Positions 12,185 through 23,200 of a stretch of DNA of 64,000 nucleotides are shown here, one piece after another. The stretch is from Cafeteria roenbergensis (lineage: Eukaryota > Sar > Bigyra > Bicosoecida > Cafeteriaceae), in contig VLTN01000040.1 in assembly GCA_008330645.1 (NCBI GenBank), forward strand, positions 62,001 through 126,000, given 5' to 3'. The notes under the pieces are model-generated. The model saw only the letters and a list, made by a program, of their open reading frames with translations. It was not told where the DNA came from and ran no database searches. Made by a program: the position numbers and the translations under genes. Position 1 is the stretch's first letter; each line of letters starts with the position of its first letter.

Positions 12185-12365
12185 TGACCTCGACAGCAAG
12201 CCCGGCGGAATTCGTGCCCTGGCAAGGCGGCAAATGCCTGAAAAGTGTCGCTTGCGCAATTGTGCGACATGGCTCTGCCGGCCGGCGTGGTGCAATTGCC
12301 AGCAACGAAACGCCCCCGCAGGCCACTTGCGCGCGCCGTTGCGCCGCAATTTTGCTGGCGCTGCA
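12185..12365. promoter_or_regulatory. Divergent promoter, RPA49 / MTFP1
   Basis: A 181-bp gap between start codons. TGGCTCTGCCGG lies near the middle (core 12273-12279), about 90 bp from each ATG. Several CAAT words (AATTGTGCG, GCAATTGCC, GCAATTTTG) are also present. Confidence 0.45.
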
Positions 12366-13437
12366 ATGGCATCGGGGGAGACCGGGCCAGGTCGCGACGG
12401 AACACAGGTAGCGCAGGTTGACGACGACGAATGGCACGCCGGGACGCTCGAGCAGCTCATCAGCGAGATTGAGAACGAGCTTCCCGTGGCCCCGCGCCAC
12501 TCGGGAAGCGCAGGGATGTCCATCGGGGGTGAGTCTGCGGAGCTTTCCGACTGAACGCTGGGGCCGGGCTTGTGGAGCGAGCGCGCTTGTCGGTCGCGGC
12601 ACGACGCCGCGGTGTTTGCGGTCGTCCCGCCCGCCCCCAGCCAGACGTCCCAGCCGTTCCCCCGCGTGCGCAGAGGCGGTCTCCATGGCCGAGGAAGAGG
12701 CGCTCGCCGGCGAGCCCGACTTGTTGCGAGACACCCCGCTTCGGCTCCTGGGCTACGCCAACGAGGTCGGGGAAGGCTTCCGGCCGGTGGCGCCGCGGTT
12801 CGTTGTGCCCACGTATGCCGTGGCCCTCGGGTACGTGGTGGCCGACACCGTGCACAAGTACACGCTTGCCGGCGGCGACGGCGCTGCCGGGCCGCAGGGA
12901 GTGTCTCCGGGCCTCGCTGCCGCCGACACTCTGGTCTGGCAGCTCTTTGCGTCCGTGGCCGTCCCGGGGTTCATCATCAACAGAGCCGTTTGGTTCGCGC
13001 AGCAGGGGGTGGAGCAGGCCGGGCGGCTCCCCGAGGGCCTGCCCCTCCGCCGCCTGCTGCAGCTGCCCGCGGTCCGGCGCTGGCTGCCGACGGCTGCGGG
13101 TCTCGCCCTCATCCCGTTCATCGTGGAGCCCGTTGACAAGTGTGAGATCGCAGCCCCCCCCGCCCCCCCGCCCCCCCGCGCGCGAAAGGCACCGAGTCGG
13201 GACTGGGGGCGGCCGTGCGCGCCTGCCGCTGGCCGCCTGCAGAGCCCGTCGCGGCGCCACTCGCGGCGCCGCTCGCGCCGTCTCTCGCGCACTGAACGGT
13301 TGCTCGGCTCGAGCGTTGCCCGCCCCCGCGCCGCAGTTGTGCACCGACAGATGGACATTACGTTCCGCCGCTGGTTCAACGTCCCCACGCACTTTGTGTG
13401 GGGCGAAACTCCCACCCCGCCCGAGGCCTCCAGCTGA
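12366..13437 (+). CDS. Mitochondrial fission process protein 1 (MTFP1/MTP18)-like
   Basis: Inner mitochondrial membrane protein of the MTFP1 family. Exons are 12366-12528, 12674-13141 and 13337-13437, 243 residues; both junctions are phase 1 and restore a single frame. The family hallmark RLLGYANEVGEGFRPVAP is followed by VVPTYAVALGYVVADTVHK, the segment TLVWQLFASVAVPGFIINR, and ALIPFIVEPVDK joined by splicing to FVHRQMDITFRRW. All match the order in human MTFP1. The first exon adds an acidic N-terminal extension of about 60 residues not typical of animal homologues; an internal ATG at 12685 would remove it. The second intron is a multiple of three and lacks an in-frame stop, so its retention would give a longer product; splicing is preferred because it restores the conserved C-terminus. 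Confidence 0.85.
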
Positions 13438-13731
13438 CGCACTTGTCGGCCGAGGGGGGCAGGTGCGGGCAAGCGCGTCGCCGTCCATGCCCCGAAACTG
13501 GTACGTCCTCGGGCGCGCGCGCCAAGCCACCACACGACGCGTCGCGCCGCCGCCACACACGGAACGGCGTATCTGCGGAGCCCAGCGATGTTGCATGGCT
13601 GGCCAATATTGAGACCGCTCCATTCATGTGCATCGCGCGCGCGGCGGCCCGCACCACCCGAGCGAGCGGGGGTCCCCGGTCTGGCGCCACGGCCATCGCG
13701 AGCGTGGGGTGCACTTGGCCCCTGTGCCAGG

Positions 13732-16032
13732 ATGCCTCTCCGGTCCGCGGCGGAGATCGAGGCGCTCAAGCAGAAGCTGCCCCTGCTCCCTTTGCACAAG
13801 CTTCGCGTGAAGGAGCTGCAAGCAGCCGCCTTTGGTCTTGTGGGCATTCGTGGGAAGCTCAAGTCCGTCGTGGTTGAGAGCATTCGGAAATACTTGGCCG
13901 CGGCGCCGGTGGAGGATGGCCTCGCGCAACAGATGTGGCGGCTGCTGCTGGAGCACAGGTGTCTGGCCGAGTTCACGGGCACCGCCCCGGCGCCTGACCC
14001 CCCACCGGGCAGGGTTGCGCCTGGCACGGCCGGACCGTGGATGGCGTCGACGGGATTCCCGGCTTCGGCTCTAGTGGGGGCGAATGCGGGTGCCTATTCG
14101 GCCGCGAGCTCGACCGCGCTTGGCGCCAACCTCGGCGTGCCAGGGCCCTCGACCTCTGTTTCTCCCGCGATTGGCGCGGCAAGTTCGTTCTTGATCTCGC
14201 TGCGCCGGTCGAACCCGCTGGTCCGGACGGGTCCAGGGATCTATACGCCGCGATCGCACATGCCGCCCCCTCCCGTCCCCCATGCGCTCTCTGGCGCCGT
14301 TCCGAGTTCCACGGCTTTAGCGAGCTTCGGCCTTTCGGCCCCTCCGACCTTTGCGGCGGCCGCGATGGCTCCCAAGCCCGCAGCGCTGTCCGGAGCGGCG
14401 CTGCGCAACGCCGCGCTGGCCTGCGTGCCGCCGAGCAGGGTGGTCGGGAAGTTCGCCTTTGGCCCCGTGCGCGCTGTCAACGACTCGCGGTTTCACATCG
14501 CATCGGCGGCGCCTTCGTACGACGCGCTCGGCAGGTCCTGCAAGCACCTGCTCGTGGTGACAGCGCTCGACCCTGTGTCGCTCTCCCCGCTGCTTCGGGT
14601 GCCGGACGGCGCGCGTATCTTCCTCGACGGGCGGGCCGTGCGGATCCCGTCCAGCCGGGTTTGCGCGTGGGACGTGTCTCGCATCACCCTCCGAGGCAGG
14701 CGCTGCCCCTCCGTCGAGCTGGTGGTGGCGTTCAACGAGCCCGCGGCGGTGGTGGCCGCGGCCGTGGTCGAGGCCCGATCCCAGCTCGAGGACGCGGCGC
14801 CGATGCGCGCCCTTCGGTTCGGCGTGGCTCACCCGGCGGCGGCCGTGCTGGCGATGCGGAGTGCCCTGCGGGGCAGCATGCCCATGCCAGCCATCGCGCC
14901 GGCTGGAAGCGGTGCCTCGCTCTCCTCGGCCGAGACCGTTCGCCAGGCCATCGCGTCGACTGGCGTGCTCCGCGGCCCGACGCTGTGGGCGGCCCTCTCG
15001 CTCAAGGAGATGATCAGGGCGTCAAAGACGGAGGAGCGCCGCAGGTTACGCAAGCAGCCTGATGCGTCCGCTGTCTCCCACGCCACCGCTGCTGCTGGCG
15101 CTGGTGCTGCTGCTGGCGCTGCTGGTGCCCATGCCCAGCCTGGGACAAACGGCATCGCCTCTACCGCCGCTGGTGCTGCTGGTGCTGCTGGTGCTGCTGG
15201 TGCTGCTGGTGCTGCTGGTGCTGCTGCTGCTGGGAGCAACGACGAGGCGAGCGATAGCGACAGCGACGACGACGTGATGGGCACGGCCGACGAGGCGGTG
15301 CGGGTGGCGGACCCCTTCCGTCTCAACGCCATCGGCGTGCCGGTTCGGGGCTCCGACTGCAAGCACCTGTCAGTCTTCGACGCCAAGACGTTCGAGGCGC
15401 TCTCTGCCCACTCCAGCAGCCCGCAGGCGAGGTCCTGCCCCTTCTGCAAGCAGCCGCTGCGCCTCGAGGACCTCCGCGTGGACTCGGCGCTTGCGGCCGT
15501 GCTGGCGGCAGTCAGGGGGGGCGCCACGAGCGGCGTGATTGAGGACACGGTGGCGGCGGCGTTCCACCAGCCGGGGGCAGTGGGGCCGTCCCTCGCCGCG
15601 CCCGAGCTCCACACGCTGCTGCAGGCCGGGAGTGGGGTGTCATCCTGGCTCAACGCGGAGGACGGCGTCGCGGTCGACAAGTCGAGGGTCCACAGTGTGC
15701 GGCTGGGCGCTGACGGCAGCTGGCAGGCGGTGGGCCTGGACGGGAAGGACCTCGCCCCCATGGCGCAGAAGCGCCCGCGCAGCCAGTCCGAGACCTCGGC
15801 CGAGGGGGGCGGCGCCGGCTCGGCGAAGCGGCCTCGCGGGGAGTCCGCGGGGGCATACGGCGCCAAGCTCGACGACGAAGACGACGACGACGAAGACGAC
15901 GAGGAGGAGGAATTGCGCCGGCTGGTGGACGAGCTGGCAGGGAGGTCCTCGGGCCCTGAGCCCGTCACACCGGCGGCGCCCACTCCCTCGGCCCGGAACG
16001 ACGAGGAGGAGGACGTCATTGACCTAACCTAG
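13732..16032 (+). CDS. PIAS/SIZ-type SUMO E3 ligase
   Basis: Probable nuclear SUMO ligase. The single exon encodes 766 residues from the ATG at 13732. A SAP-type DNA-binding helix pair is visible at about residues 20-50 (LHKLRVKELQAAAFGLVG). A PINIT-like region lies around residues 250-360. The SP-RING (MIZ) zinc finger is at about residues 535-585: DCKHLSVFD supplies the Cys-x-His pair and SCPFCKQPL the Cys-x2-Cys pair. Ala-rich repeats precede it. The tail is acidic and the last residues are EEEDVIDLT, a textbook SUMO-interacting motif flanked by acids, as in PIAS proteins. The gene lies on the same strand as MTFP1, 294 bp downstream, with no sign of cotranscription. Confident for the family; substrates unknown. 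Confidence 0.85.
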   Translation: MPLRSAAEIEALKQKLPLLPLHKLRVKELQAAAFGLVGIRGKLKSVVVESIRKYLAAAPVEDGLAQQMWRLLLEHRCLAEFTGTAPAPDPPPGRVAPGTAGPWMASTGFPASALVGANAGAYSAASSTALGANLGVPGPSTSVSPAIGAASSFLISLRRSNPLVRTGPGIYTPRSHMPPPPVPHALSGAVPSSTALASFGLSAPPTFAAAAMAPKPAALSGAALRNAALACVPPSRVVGKFAFGPVRAVNDSRFHIASAAPSYDALGRSCKHLLVVTALDPVSLSPLLRVPDGARIFLDGRAVRIPSSRVCAWDVSRITLRGRRCPSVELVVAFNEPAAVVAAAVVEARSQLEDAAPMRALRFGVAHPAAAVLAMRSALRGSMPMPAIAPAGSGASLSSAETVRQAIASTGVLRGPTLWAALSLKEMIRASKTEERRRLRKQPDASAVSHATAAAGAGAAAGAAGAHAQPGTNGIASTAAGAAGAAGAAGAAGAAGAAAAGSNDEASDSDSDDDVMGTADEAVRVADPFRLNAIGVPVRGSDCKHLSVFDAKTFEALSAHSSSPQARSCPFCKQPLRLEDLRVDSALAAVLAAVRGGATSGVIEDTVAAAFHQPGAVGPSLAAPELHTLLQAGSGVSSWLNAEDGVAVDKSRVHSVRLGADGSWQAVGLDGKDLAPMAQKRPRSQSETSAEGGGAGSAKRPRGESAGAYGAKLDDEDDDDEDDEEEELRRLVDELAGRSSGPEPVTPAAPTPSARNDEEEDVIDLT
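15169..15232 (+). repeat. GCTGCTGGT minisatellite inside PIAS coding sequence
   Basis: About seven near-perfect 9-bp units encode Ala-Ala-Gly repeats just upstream of the SP-RING. The unit is a multiple of three, so copy-number change keeps the frame. Confidence 0.85.
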
Positions 16033-16646
16033 GTGACCTGCGTCGCCCATAGGTCCAACAGATGCATCGCCGACTCAGTCGGTCGCCGGCCCGGACGGCG
16101 GCGGGCCTCACGCCGGCCGCTCGCAAGCAGCGAGCGCGCGTTCCTCCCCCCGACCGCCCCCGTTCTTGTGCCGCACAGCGTGCGCCCGGCGTGGTGGAGA
16201 GGGGCAAACGGTCCCCGTCCGTTGGCTCCGCAGCGGAGGCGCCGCCCGTTGCGACAGCGACTGAGTCAGGCAAACCTGCATTGCGCCCCGCTGCGTCGTG
16301 CTTGTGGCGCTGTATCGGCGCCGCGCCCGCGGCGTGCCGTTCACGAGCTCGCCGCGCGTGGCCACGCTTGCGAAGTGCGTGCTTGCGTGATTGAGGCGGC
16401 TCGCGCAGTCGCCAATGCACTTTTGCAACGCGCCCCCCCCCCCCCCCCCAACCCCCCATCGCAGCGCCAACAAGCGCACCTATGCACTGCAGACCCGCTG
16501 CGCGAGTGCGGGCGCGACGCGCAGCAAAGGCAGCCCGCGTAGCTGGCACACATGCAGCGGCATGCTCCGGAGCGCGTTCGGTGCGGGGAGAGGAGGCGGA
16601 GGGGCGGGCGAGGGCCAGGCGGCCAAGGCCGCGCCGAGGCACTGGC
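16033..16646. other. Convergent 3' region with C17 run, no gene supported
   Basis: Lies between the PIAS and importin alpha stops. It includes a run of 17 C at 16433-16449. Open frames on both strands have no recognisable domains and look like GC-rich chance frames. A short CATGTGTGCC on the minus strand (about 16545-16555) is the TG-rich element nearest the importin gene. Confidence 0.45.
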
Positions 16647-19176
16647 TCAGCCGAAGTGCGGCGCAGCTGCCGCGGAGTGGCCGGCCACGGAGCCCGCCGT
16701 CGCCGTGGCCCAGCTCGGCAGGGCGAGGGCGCGCCCCCTGCCCCGGCCGACCCCAGCGGCGGCCGGGCTCGCGGCAGGGGCTCCGAACGCCGCCGCCGCC
16801 AGTGGTGCCCCGGCAAAAGCCCCCGCCCCCTCCTCCTCGTCGTCCTCGTCGTCCTCGTCGTCGTCGTCCTCAAAGAACCTGTCCGCGATGGCGCGCGCCT
16901 GAGCCCCCAGTGCCACCCAGGGGTCGTACCCGCCTCCCATACCGACGCTCCCCCCGCCCGCGCACCGCCCCGAGTAGCCCAGCGCATCCAGCGCCTCCCG
17001 CCCCCCCGCAGCCTCCATCGCCTCCTTGAAGCCGCTGGGAAGCACCTCCAGGCACTGCCGCAGCACGCCCAGGGCAGAGCCGGCGCTTTCGAGCGACGCG
17101 TGTTCCCGCACCGCCCTGAGCAGAGCCGGGAGCACGCCGGGCAGGCTGACGACAGGCCCCAGGTGCGGAGGAGGGGCCACGGCCGTGGCGGCGTCCGGCG
17201 CCCCCAGGTGATGCGGCGGCGCCCTGCTCAGGGCTGCCAGCAGCAGGAGGGCGCTGTGTGCCATTCGCCACGAGGAGTGGAGCCAGCGGACGCAGACCTG
17301 GCCCATGCCTGCCGAGAGCAGGCACCTGGCAAGCTCCGACGGCGGCGGGGCCCCCGGGAGGGGGCCCAACACCTCCTCTGGCCGGGGAAGCGACGCCGCC
17401 ACCCCAGCCGCCGCGAGGGCTCGCGACCGGAAGGCGAGCGAGTCGACGGCTTCCGGGCTCGGCGGCGACACAATGTTTGCAGCCACAAGCATGCTGAGGT
17501 GCGGCACTGTGGTGTCGCCTGCGTCTGCCCCCACCGCGCTGTCGAGGGGCCGCCTGGCCATGTCAGCGATGACGGCCTCGCTGAGGCCCCGGCCGGTCGG
17601 CCTGCCGGCCGTATCCAGCTCCGGCGCGTTCACCGCAGCCATGGCCACGAGCCCCGCCGCGAAGCCGTCTGTGCTCAGCACAGCGGCCCCGACGTCGACG
17701 CAGCCCGTGATGGATGCCAGCGCCTCAAGCAGCGGCGCGCGCACCTGGGGGTGCAGCGAGGGCCGTCGCAGCGCCCCGCACAGCGCGGGGATGACCCCGC
17801 CCTCAGCCGACCGGAGGGGCAGCCACGCCTCCTGAGCGCGCGCCGCCACGCTGCTGGCGAGCACCGCCGCCTCCACCACCGCCCAGCGGATGCCAGCGCT
17901 GCCCTTCCCAGCCCCAGGCCCAGCCCCGTCCCCGCCGCCGGCGCCACACGCGCCGCCTCCGCCAGCCCCGCCCGTGCCCGTGCCCGTGCCCGTGCCCGTG
18001 CCCGCGTCCGCGTCCGCCTGCCCCCTGGCCGCCTTGTCGAACCAGAAGCGCAGCGCCGGCAGCGCCTGGTGGACGACCGCCTCGTGCGACACGTCTGCCG
18101 GAGAGAGGAGCTGCCGCGTCGCCCACATGCACGCCCCGGCGACGGTGCTTGGCATCCGGCAGAGCTGGCGCCCCAGCGCACCCCCGGCCCCCATCTTGGC
18201 CAGGGCGGCCGGCAGAGCCGGCGAGCACGCCATGAAGTTTGCCAGCGCGTGCGCCACGAGCTCTGCCATGACTGTGTCGGCGCCGTCGAGGAGCGGGACG
18301 ATGAGCGGGCCGAGCGAGGACACCAGCTCGGTGGCCAGGCCGGCGGTGGCGGGGTCGTCGGGGGCCGTGAGCTCGACCAGGAGCCATACACAGGCGTGGC
18401 GGTGCCGCTGGTGTGCCGCCGCCGCCTGCGCCGTCTCTGCCTCAGCAAGGTAGGTGGTCACGAGGCCAACGAGGCCGGCCGGGAGCCACGCGCTCGCTGG
18501 CACGGACTCGTCCGTGGCGGCTTCCCGCAGGCAGCTCAGGGCCCCGAGACGGCCCCTGGCCGGCGTGCCGGGGTCCATGGCGGTGGCTATCGTGGCGGCG
18601 AGCTGCGCGTGGCTGCTGATGCCGCCTGCCGACTCCGCGGTCGACGGAGCAGGGCTGCCGGGCGACGCCGGAGCGGCCGCGTCGTGGACTGGGATGCTTC
18701 TGCGGAGGCAGCAAGCGGCGTCAGCGAGGGAGCGACAAACATGCGGAACGGCCTCTCGTGGCCACGCAGCCGGGCGGAGCGCCGACCAGGTGACCGCGCC
18801 CTTCCCGCGCGCCAGCTGCCGGCAGCGCGCCCGCGCCCTGCCGCCCCCCCCCGAATCTGTGCCGGGGACGGAACCGCGCGCGCGCGGAGCACATTGCTGC
18901 AAGAGCGCTCACGCCAGCCTCCGCTTCTGCATGGCCGCTGCGCCCCGCCTGCGCACAGCCTGGTCCCTGGCAATCTTGCCTTGCCGCTGCGAGATCACCC
19001 CGCGGGAGGGTCGCAAGAGAGAGAGTCGGCGGCGAGCTGTGGGATGGCAGGGGAAGGCGCAAGGCGCGGCAGGCTGCAACGCCGCCGCCCGCACTCACGT
19101 CGCGGAAGGCCTTGCGGCCGCCGAGCCCCTTGTGGAAGTTGGCCGCGCGCTCGCGCGCTGAGTCCCTGGCGTCCAT
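16647..19176 (-). CDS. Importin subunit alpha-like (karyopherin alpha)
   Basis: Nuclear import adaptor that binds classical nuclear localisation signals. Exons are 19176-19099, 18986-18913 and 18699-16647, 734 residues. The first two short exons together form an importin-beta-binding domain: ANFHKGLGGRKAFRD joined to RQGKIARDQAVRRRG and MQKRRL, rich in Arg and Lys. Exon 3 encodes a helical ARM-repeat solenoid (for example LVSSLGPLIVPLLDGADTV) and ends with the importin-alpha C-terminal pattern, FKEAMEAAGGREALDALGY then AIADRFF and an acidic run. A low-complexity Gly-Thr stretch interrupts the repeats near 17960-18010. ARM repeats are divergent from animal and plant importins, so it could be a diverged paralogue; the IBB domain argues strongly for importin alpha. 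Confidence 0.8.
17969..18012 (-). repeat. CCCGTG hexamer repeat in importin alpha coding sequence
   Basis: Hexamer units encode alternating Gly-Thr, then degenerate to CGTCCG. The repeat lies between ARM repeats and probably forms a flexible loop. Confidence 0.8.
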
Positions 19177-19386
19177 GCTGGCCAAGGACCGCAGCGAGGC
19201 GCAGTGGCCCCAGCTGGTTCAGGGGAGGTCAATATTCACCCTGGCGGGAGCATCGCGACTCTGCCGCTGGGCGTGCGCCGAACAAGGACATTGCGCTCGC
19301 CGAGGCGAACGACCCCCGCGCACCCCCGGCAAGCTTGGCCTGGAGGGGCGGAGGCACGGCAGTGGCCACTCTGTGAGCTTGCGGCC
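19177..19386. promoter_or_regulatory. Divergent promoter, importin alpha / small membrane protein
   Basis: A 210-bp gap between start codons with CTCTGCC at 19259-19265, 83 bp from the importin ATG. Confidence 0.4.
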
Positions 19387-19896
19387 ATGGCCGACGCCAA
19401 GCGCAGGCCCTCGGAAGCGGAGGCTGACGCCTCCAAAGAGGCGCACGAGGAGCGGTACCGCTCCCTCGGAACGGGCAGCGGCACGTGGCTGGACGGCGTG
19501 GCCCGCAACGTGGGCCTCCCGGACAGCATGCAGAAGCACGTGGACGAGTCCACGTTCAACCGCACGGTGCGCGGGCGCATCGTTGGCGAGGCCGAGCAGG
19601 CGGAGTACCGCGCCAAGATGAAGCGCTGGGGCTACACGGCCGCGGCCGTCATGACGGTGGGGTCGGTGAGCTTTGTGCTGGGGGCGTACCTGCGCTCTCG
19701 CGCGCCCAAGCGAGTGGCCTCGCTGACGGCCAAGGAGGCGCTGAGGCAAATGGAGCTCCGGCAGAAGGGGGTGCTGGACCCGTCGCCGGCGCAGATCAAG
19801 GGGCAGGAGGAGGAGCTCGCGGCGTTGCAGACGCGCTGGCAGGAGCTGCGGACGCGCCACTACGAGCGCCACCCGTTTCTGTACCGCGACGACTGA
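19387..19896 (+). CDS. Small single-pass membrane protein, unrecognised
   Basis: A single exon encodes 169 residues. I do not recognise the family. The N-terminal half is hydrophilic and charged; one membrane span (YTAAAVMTVGSVSFVLGAYL) sits at about residues 82-102, followed by basic residues (RSRAPKR). The C-terminal part is helical and Glu/Gln-rich (EEELAALQTRWQELRTRHYE) and ends HPFLYRDD. The positive-inside rule puts the residues after the span on the cis side. There is no signal peptide, so tail orientation is uncertain; a mitochondrial or ER location is possible. It is supported as a gene by its clean start, codon bias and head-to-head arrangement with importin alpha. Confidence 0.65.
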   Translation: MADAKRRPSEAEADASKEAHEERYRSLGTGSGTWLDGVARNVGLPDSMQKHVDESTFNRTVRGRIVGEAEQAEYRAKMKRWGYTAAAVMTVGSVSFVLGAYLRSRAPKRVASLTAKEALRQMELRQKGVLDPSPAQIKGQEEELAALQTRWQELRTRHYERHPFLYRDD

Positions 19897-20212
19897 GATC
19901 CCGCGGTCGCGACGATTTGCGCTGCCAAGAGGGCGAGCGAGAGCGCGAGATAGGGAGGGGAGGGGCGGGGGGAGTGCGCGTGTATGTGAGCGCTCTCCGT
20001 GCGTGAGTGGACGGGCCAGTCGCACGCCGGAGCGCAGTGGCGAGACAAGAGTGCAGTTTGGAACGAGACTCACACGAGTACAACACACTCACCCACAGAA
20101 CTACGGAATCATCGTGCATGTGACAGGGTTGGCACCGCAGGCGGCGCCCAAGCCGGCGAGCGACGTGGACCGGGGGCGGGCGGGGGGGGTGACTCCTCGA
20201 CCCAAAGCCCAC
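19897..20212. other. Convergent 3' region, no gene seen
   Basis: Between the small membrane protein and HSF stops. It has a TG-rich stretch at about 19974-20000 on the plus strand and CA-rich sequence at about 20068-20100, which is TG-rich on the HSF strand. Each gene therefore has a TG element on its own transcribed strand. Confidence 0.5.
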
Positions 20213-23200
20213 CTACGAGCGCCTGGCGCCTCCCGATAGGGGCTGCTGGAGCGAGGAAGAGCGCGTGAGCGCGGCGGTCGCAGTGCTGGCGATGAGCGAG
20301 CGGACGCGCTCCTCACGCAGCAGGGCGGTCATGAGCACGTCGGGGTCCACGTCGTTGAAGCTGCAGGTGGCCGCGCTTGCATCGGACGAGGCGGGCGCGG
20401 CCGCAGCTGCCTTGGCCTCTTGCGCCGCTGACTCGGCGGAGGACGAGGTTGCGGCGGGGCCGTTGGTCTTGGCCGCCGGGGCGTGCATCACCTTGTGCGC
20501 CGCCAGGATCACGGCCATGGCGTTGCCTGCCGCATCCAGGTCCATGGCCTCCGTGTCGAGGGTGGCGGAGGAGGGCGTCGAGGAGGAGGAGGAGGACGAG
20601 GAGGAGGAGGAAGGGGCGGGCTTGTAGGCGGACGAAGCGCTGGAGGAGGAGGAGCGCGTCCGGCGGCCTGGCGCGGGGGCTGCCTGCGGGACTGGCTTGC
20701 CCAGGCGAGACAGGACGTCGCCCGCGATGTCCGCAGGGGCGGCAGGGCCGGGGCCGCTGCTCTGCTGGCGGGCGACGGTCAAGGCGACCTGCGAGATGGC
20801 GGCCACGAACGCGCGGGCCGGCATGGCCAGCACGGCGGCTGCGGCAGTGGCGGCGGCGGCGACGTCAGCATGCTTTGCGCGCTGCGACGCCTGATCCGGC
20901 GCAGGGGCGGAGGGAGCGGCGAAGCGAGCGGCGGGGCGGCTGGCCTCCGCGCCGCTCGGAACGGAGGCCGCGGTAAAACCCGGCGCGTTGGAGGCGAGCT
21001 GGGGCCTTGACTGGGCTGCGAAGCTGGGGTGCACTGCCCGGGGGGAGGAGGTGTCCGACTCGTCGAACGAGAGCAGTGACTCGTTGGACGCGGCCCGGAT
21101 CATGGAGGGCGGGGCGTCGGCGATGTCGAAGAAGGGCGTCACGCCGGCGCTGCCGCCGGAGACGGAGCGCACGTGGCCGCGGCGGAACGCGGCAGGGCCC
21201 GGGCGTGCGGCGGCGAGGGAGGACGGCTGGGCCTGCACGGCGTCGCGCATCACGTCGGCGATGCCCCGGCTGGTGTTGCGCGAAAGGGCGGGCAGGCCGA
21301 TTGAGGCCATGGAACCCATGGAGCGGTCCGAAAGGTTGCTGTCGACGCGTGTGAGGGGGGCGAAGGAGGAGAGCGACGCCTCCTCCTGTGCGGCCCGAGA
21401 GGCGGCAGCCGCGCCACTGGACAGGCCGGCAAAGCCCGCCGCGCTCGAGTTGGAGAGGAGCCCGCCCATGTCGCCGCTCGCCTCCGACACGTCGAGACCA
21501 GGCAGGCCGAAGGGGGCCGGGTTGGACGCGCTGGAGGCGCGCAGGGTGGGGGAGGCGGTCAGGCCAAGGCGGTCGGACATGTCAAAGCCCGTGTCGGGCA
21601 GCGCGCTCAGCCTAGGGGCGGAGCCGTCCGGCCCGGCGCCAGCAGCGTCGGCAGCCGCGGTGTCGGAGGAAACGCCGCGGAAGAGGTCGGGCTGAGCGCG
21701 GGGAGAGGCAGCCTGCGCCCGGCCGGGGTCGGCTCCTCCGAGGGACAGGGTGGCGAGCGACGCGGAGATGGTGCCGGCGGGGCTGGCGATGCGGCTGTCG
21801 GCCAGGGCGCTCGTCGCCCCCGCTTCGTCGTCGTCGTCCTGGTTGCCAGCGAGAGACGGGGACACGACCGGCGTGAGAGCCGGCTCGAAGGGCGCGGGCC
21901 TGGGGTTGCTGGCCCCGCTGACGGCTGCCCGCAGGATGCGCAGGCGGGGCGCGCCCGCGCTGCTGCGGTGGGCGCTGGCGGGCAGCGCGAAGGAGGCCGC
22001 GGACGGGCGGCCGGCGGCGGCAGCGGAAGAGGAGGTGGGGGTCGCAAACCCGGCAGCGTGGCCAAGGGATGACGACACCTGAGCGTCCGGGACGTCGGCG
22101 CTTGCGGCGTGCATGCGCTGCCGCTTGCGGCTCGGCTGCGAGTTGGGGGAGGAGGAGACTCGGCCGTCGTCCGAGGCGTCCTCCTCCGCCTCCGGCGCCT
22201 CGGGTGTGCTGAGCCCGGGCGACGTCATCATCTCCGAGGCGCTGCCTGGCTCGTCGGAGCCGACCCAGGACACTGCCTCCTTGCCCATGGCAGCCGCCAG
22301 CTGGCGGCGCAGGAACGCGGCCTCCTCGCGAGCGCGGCGCTGGCCGTCCTCGGCGGCTGTCAGCTGCTTCCTCATGTCGGCTAGCTGCTTGCGGGCGGTG
22401 GCGAGCTGGTTCCGCATGGACGCCACGCTCAGCCGGAGGTTTTCTCCCTCGCTGCGCACGGCCTCGGTGTCGGCAGCCGACCTGCGCCGGATCTTCGCGG
22501 CCGCAGACACGTCCTCGCGGAGGAACAGGGCATGCTGGAACTCCCAGGTCTTGCCCGTGTGGTCCCGGCGGTTGCGGCTGGTCATTTTCCGGAAGCCGTC
22601 TGCGCGGATCGGTCAGTCACATTGAGGTGGCGAAAAAAAAGAAAAAAAAAATCAGGATGCGTGGCCGCCCGATCGCGAGCAGCGCCCCAGCGCCAAGGCG
22701 CGGACCGGCCTGCCCCTCGCGCGGGAGGCCAGGCCCACTGCATCCCACTGGCCCCGGTCCGCATCCGGCAGGCGCGGCGGGGCGGGCGCGGCAATCGGAA
22801 ACGGCAGCGGGACTCACAAAAGTTGAGCTGGCGAACGAACGAAGCCATGTGCGGGCTCTTGAAGTGCTTCGCGAGCACTTCCGTCTCGAAGCTGCGGCCA
22901 GGCGGCAAGAGCAGGCGGGACAGGCGGGCGCGGTTGCGGGCTAGGCGCGCTCGGATGCGGCGCGAGGCGGTTGGGAGCCAGAGCGACCCGGCCGGGAGCT
23001 GTGCCAACTGTGCCGCGTGGCGGCGCCGCACGCGCCCGCGCCTCACACGCGCCCTCACCTGTCGACATCGTTCACGTAAAAGGTGGTCCCGTCGGCGCTC
23101 CAGTTGACGGCGGTGCCTTCGTCAACGATGGCGCGCAGCTTCTGCGAGAGGCACGTCAGCAGGCGGCCGGCGAATAGCAGCGGGAAAAGGTGGGTCCATC

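Noticed and set aside
10780-12411. 543-residue open frame antisense to RPA49
   Set aside because: Composition is Ser/Ala/Arg-rich with no domain; RPA49 on the other strand has conserved blocks in order.
16033-16542. 169-residue open frame after PIAS
   Set aside because: No recognisable motif, spans the C17 run, and both strands are equally open.
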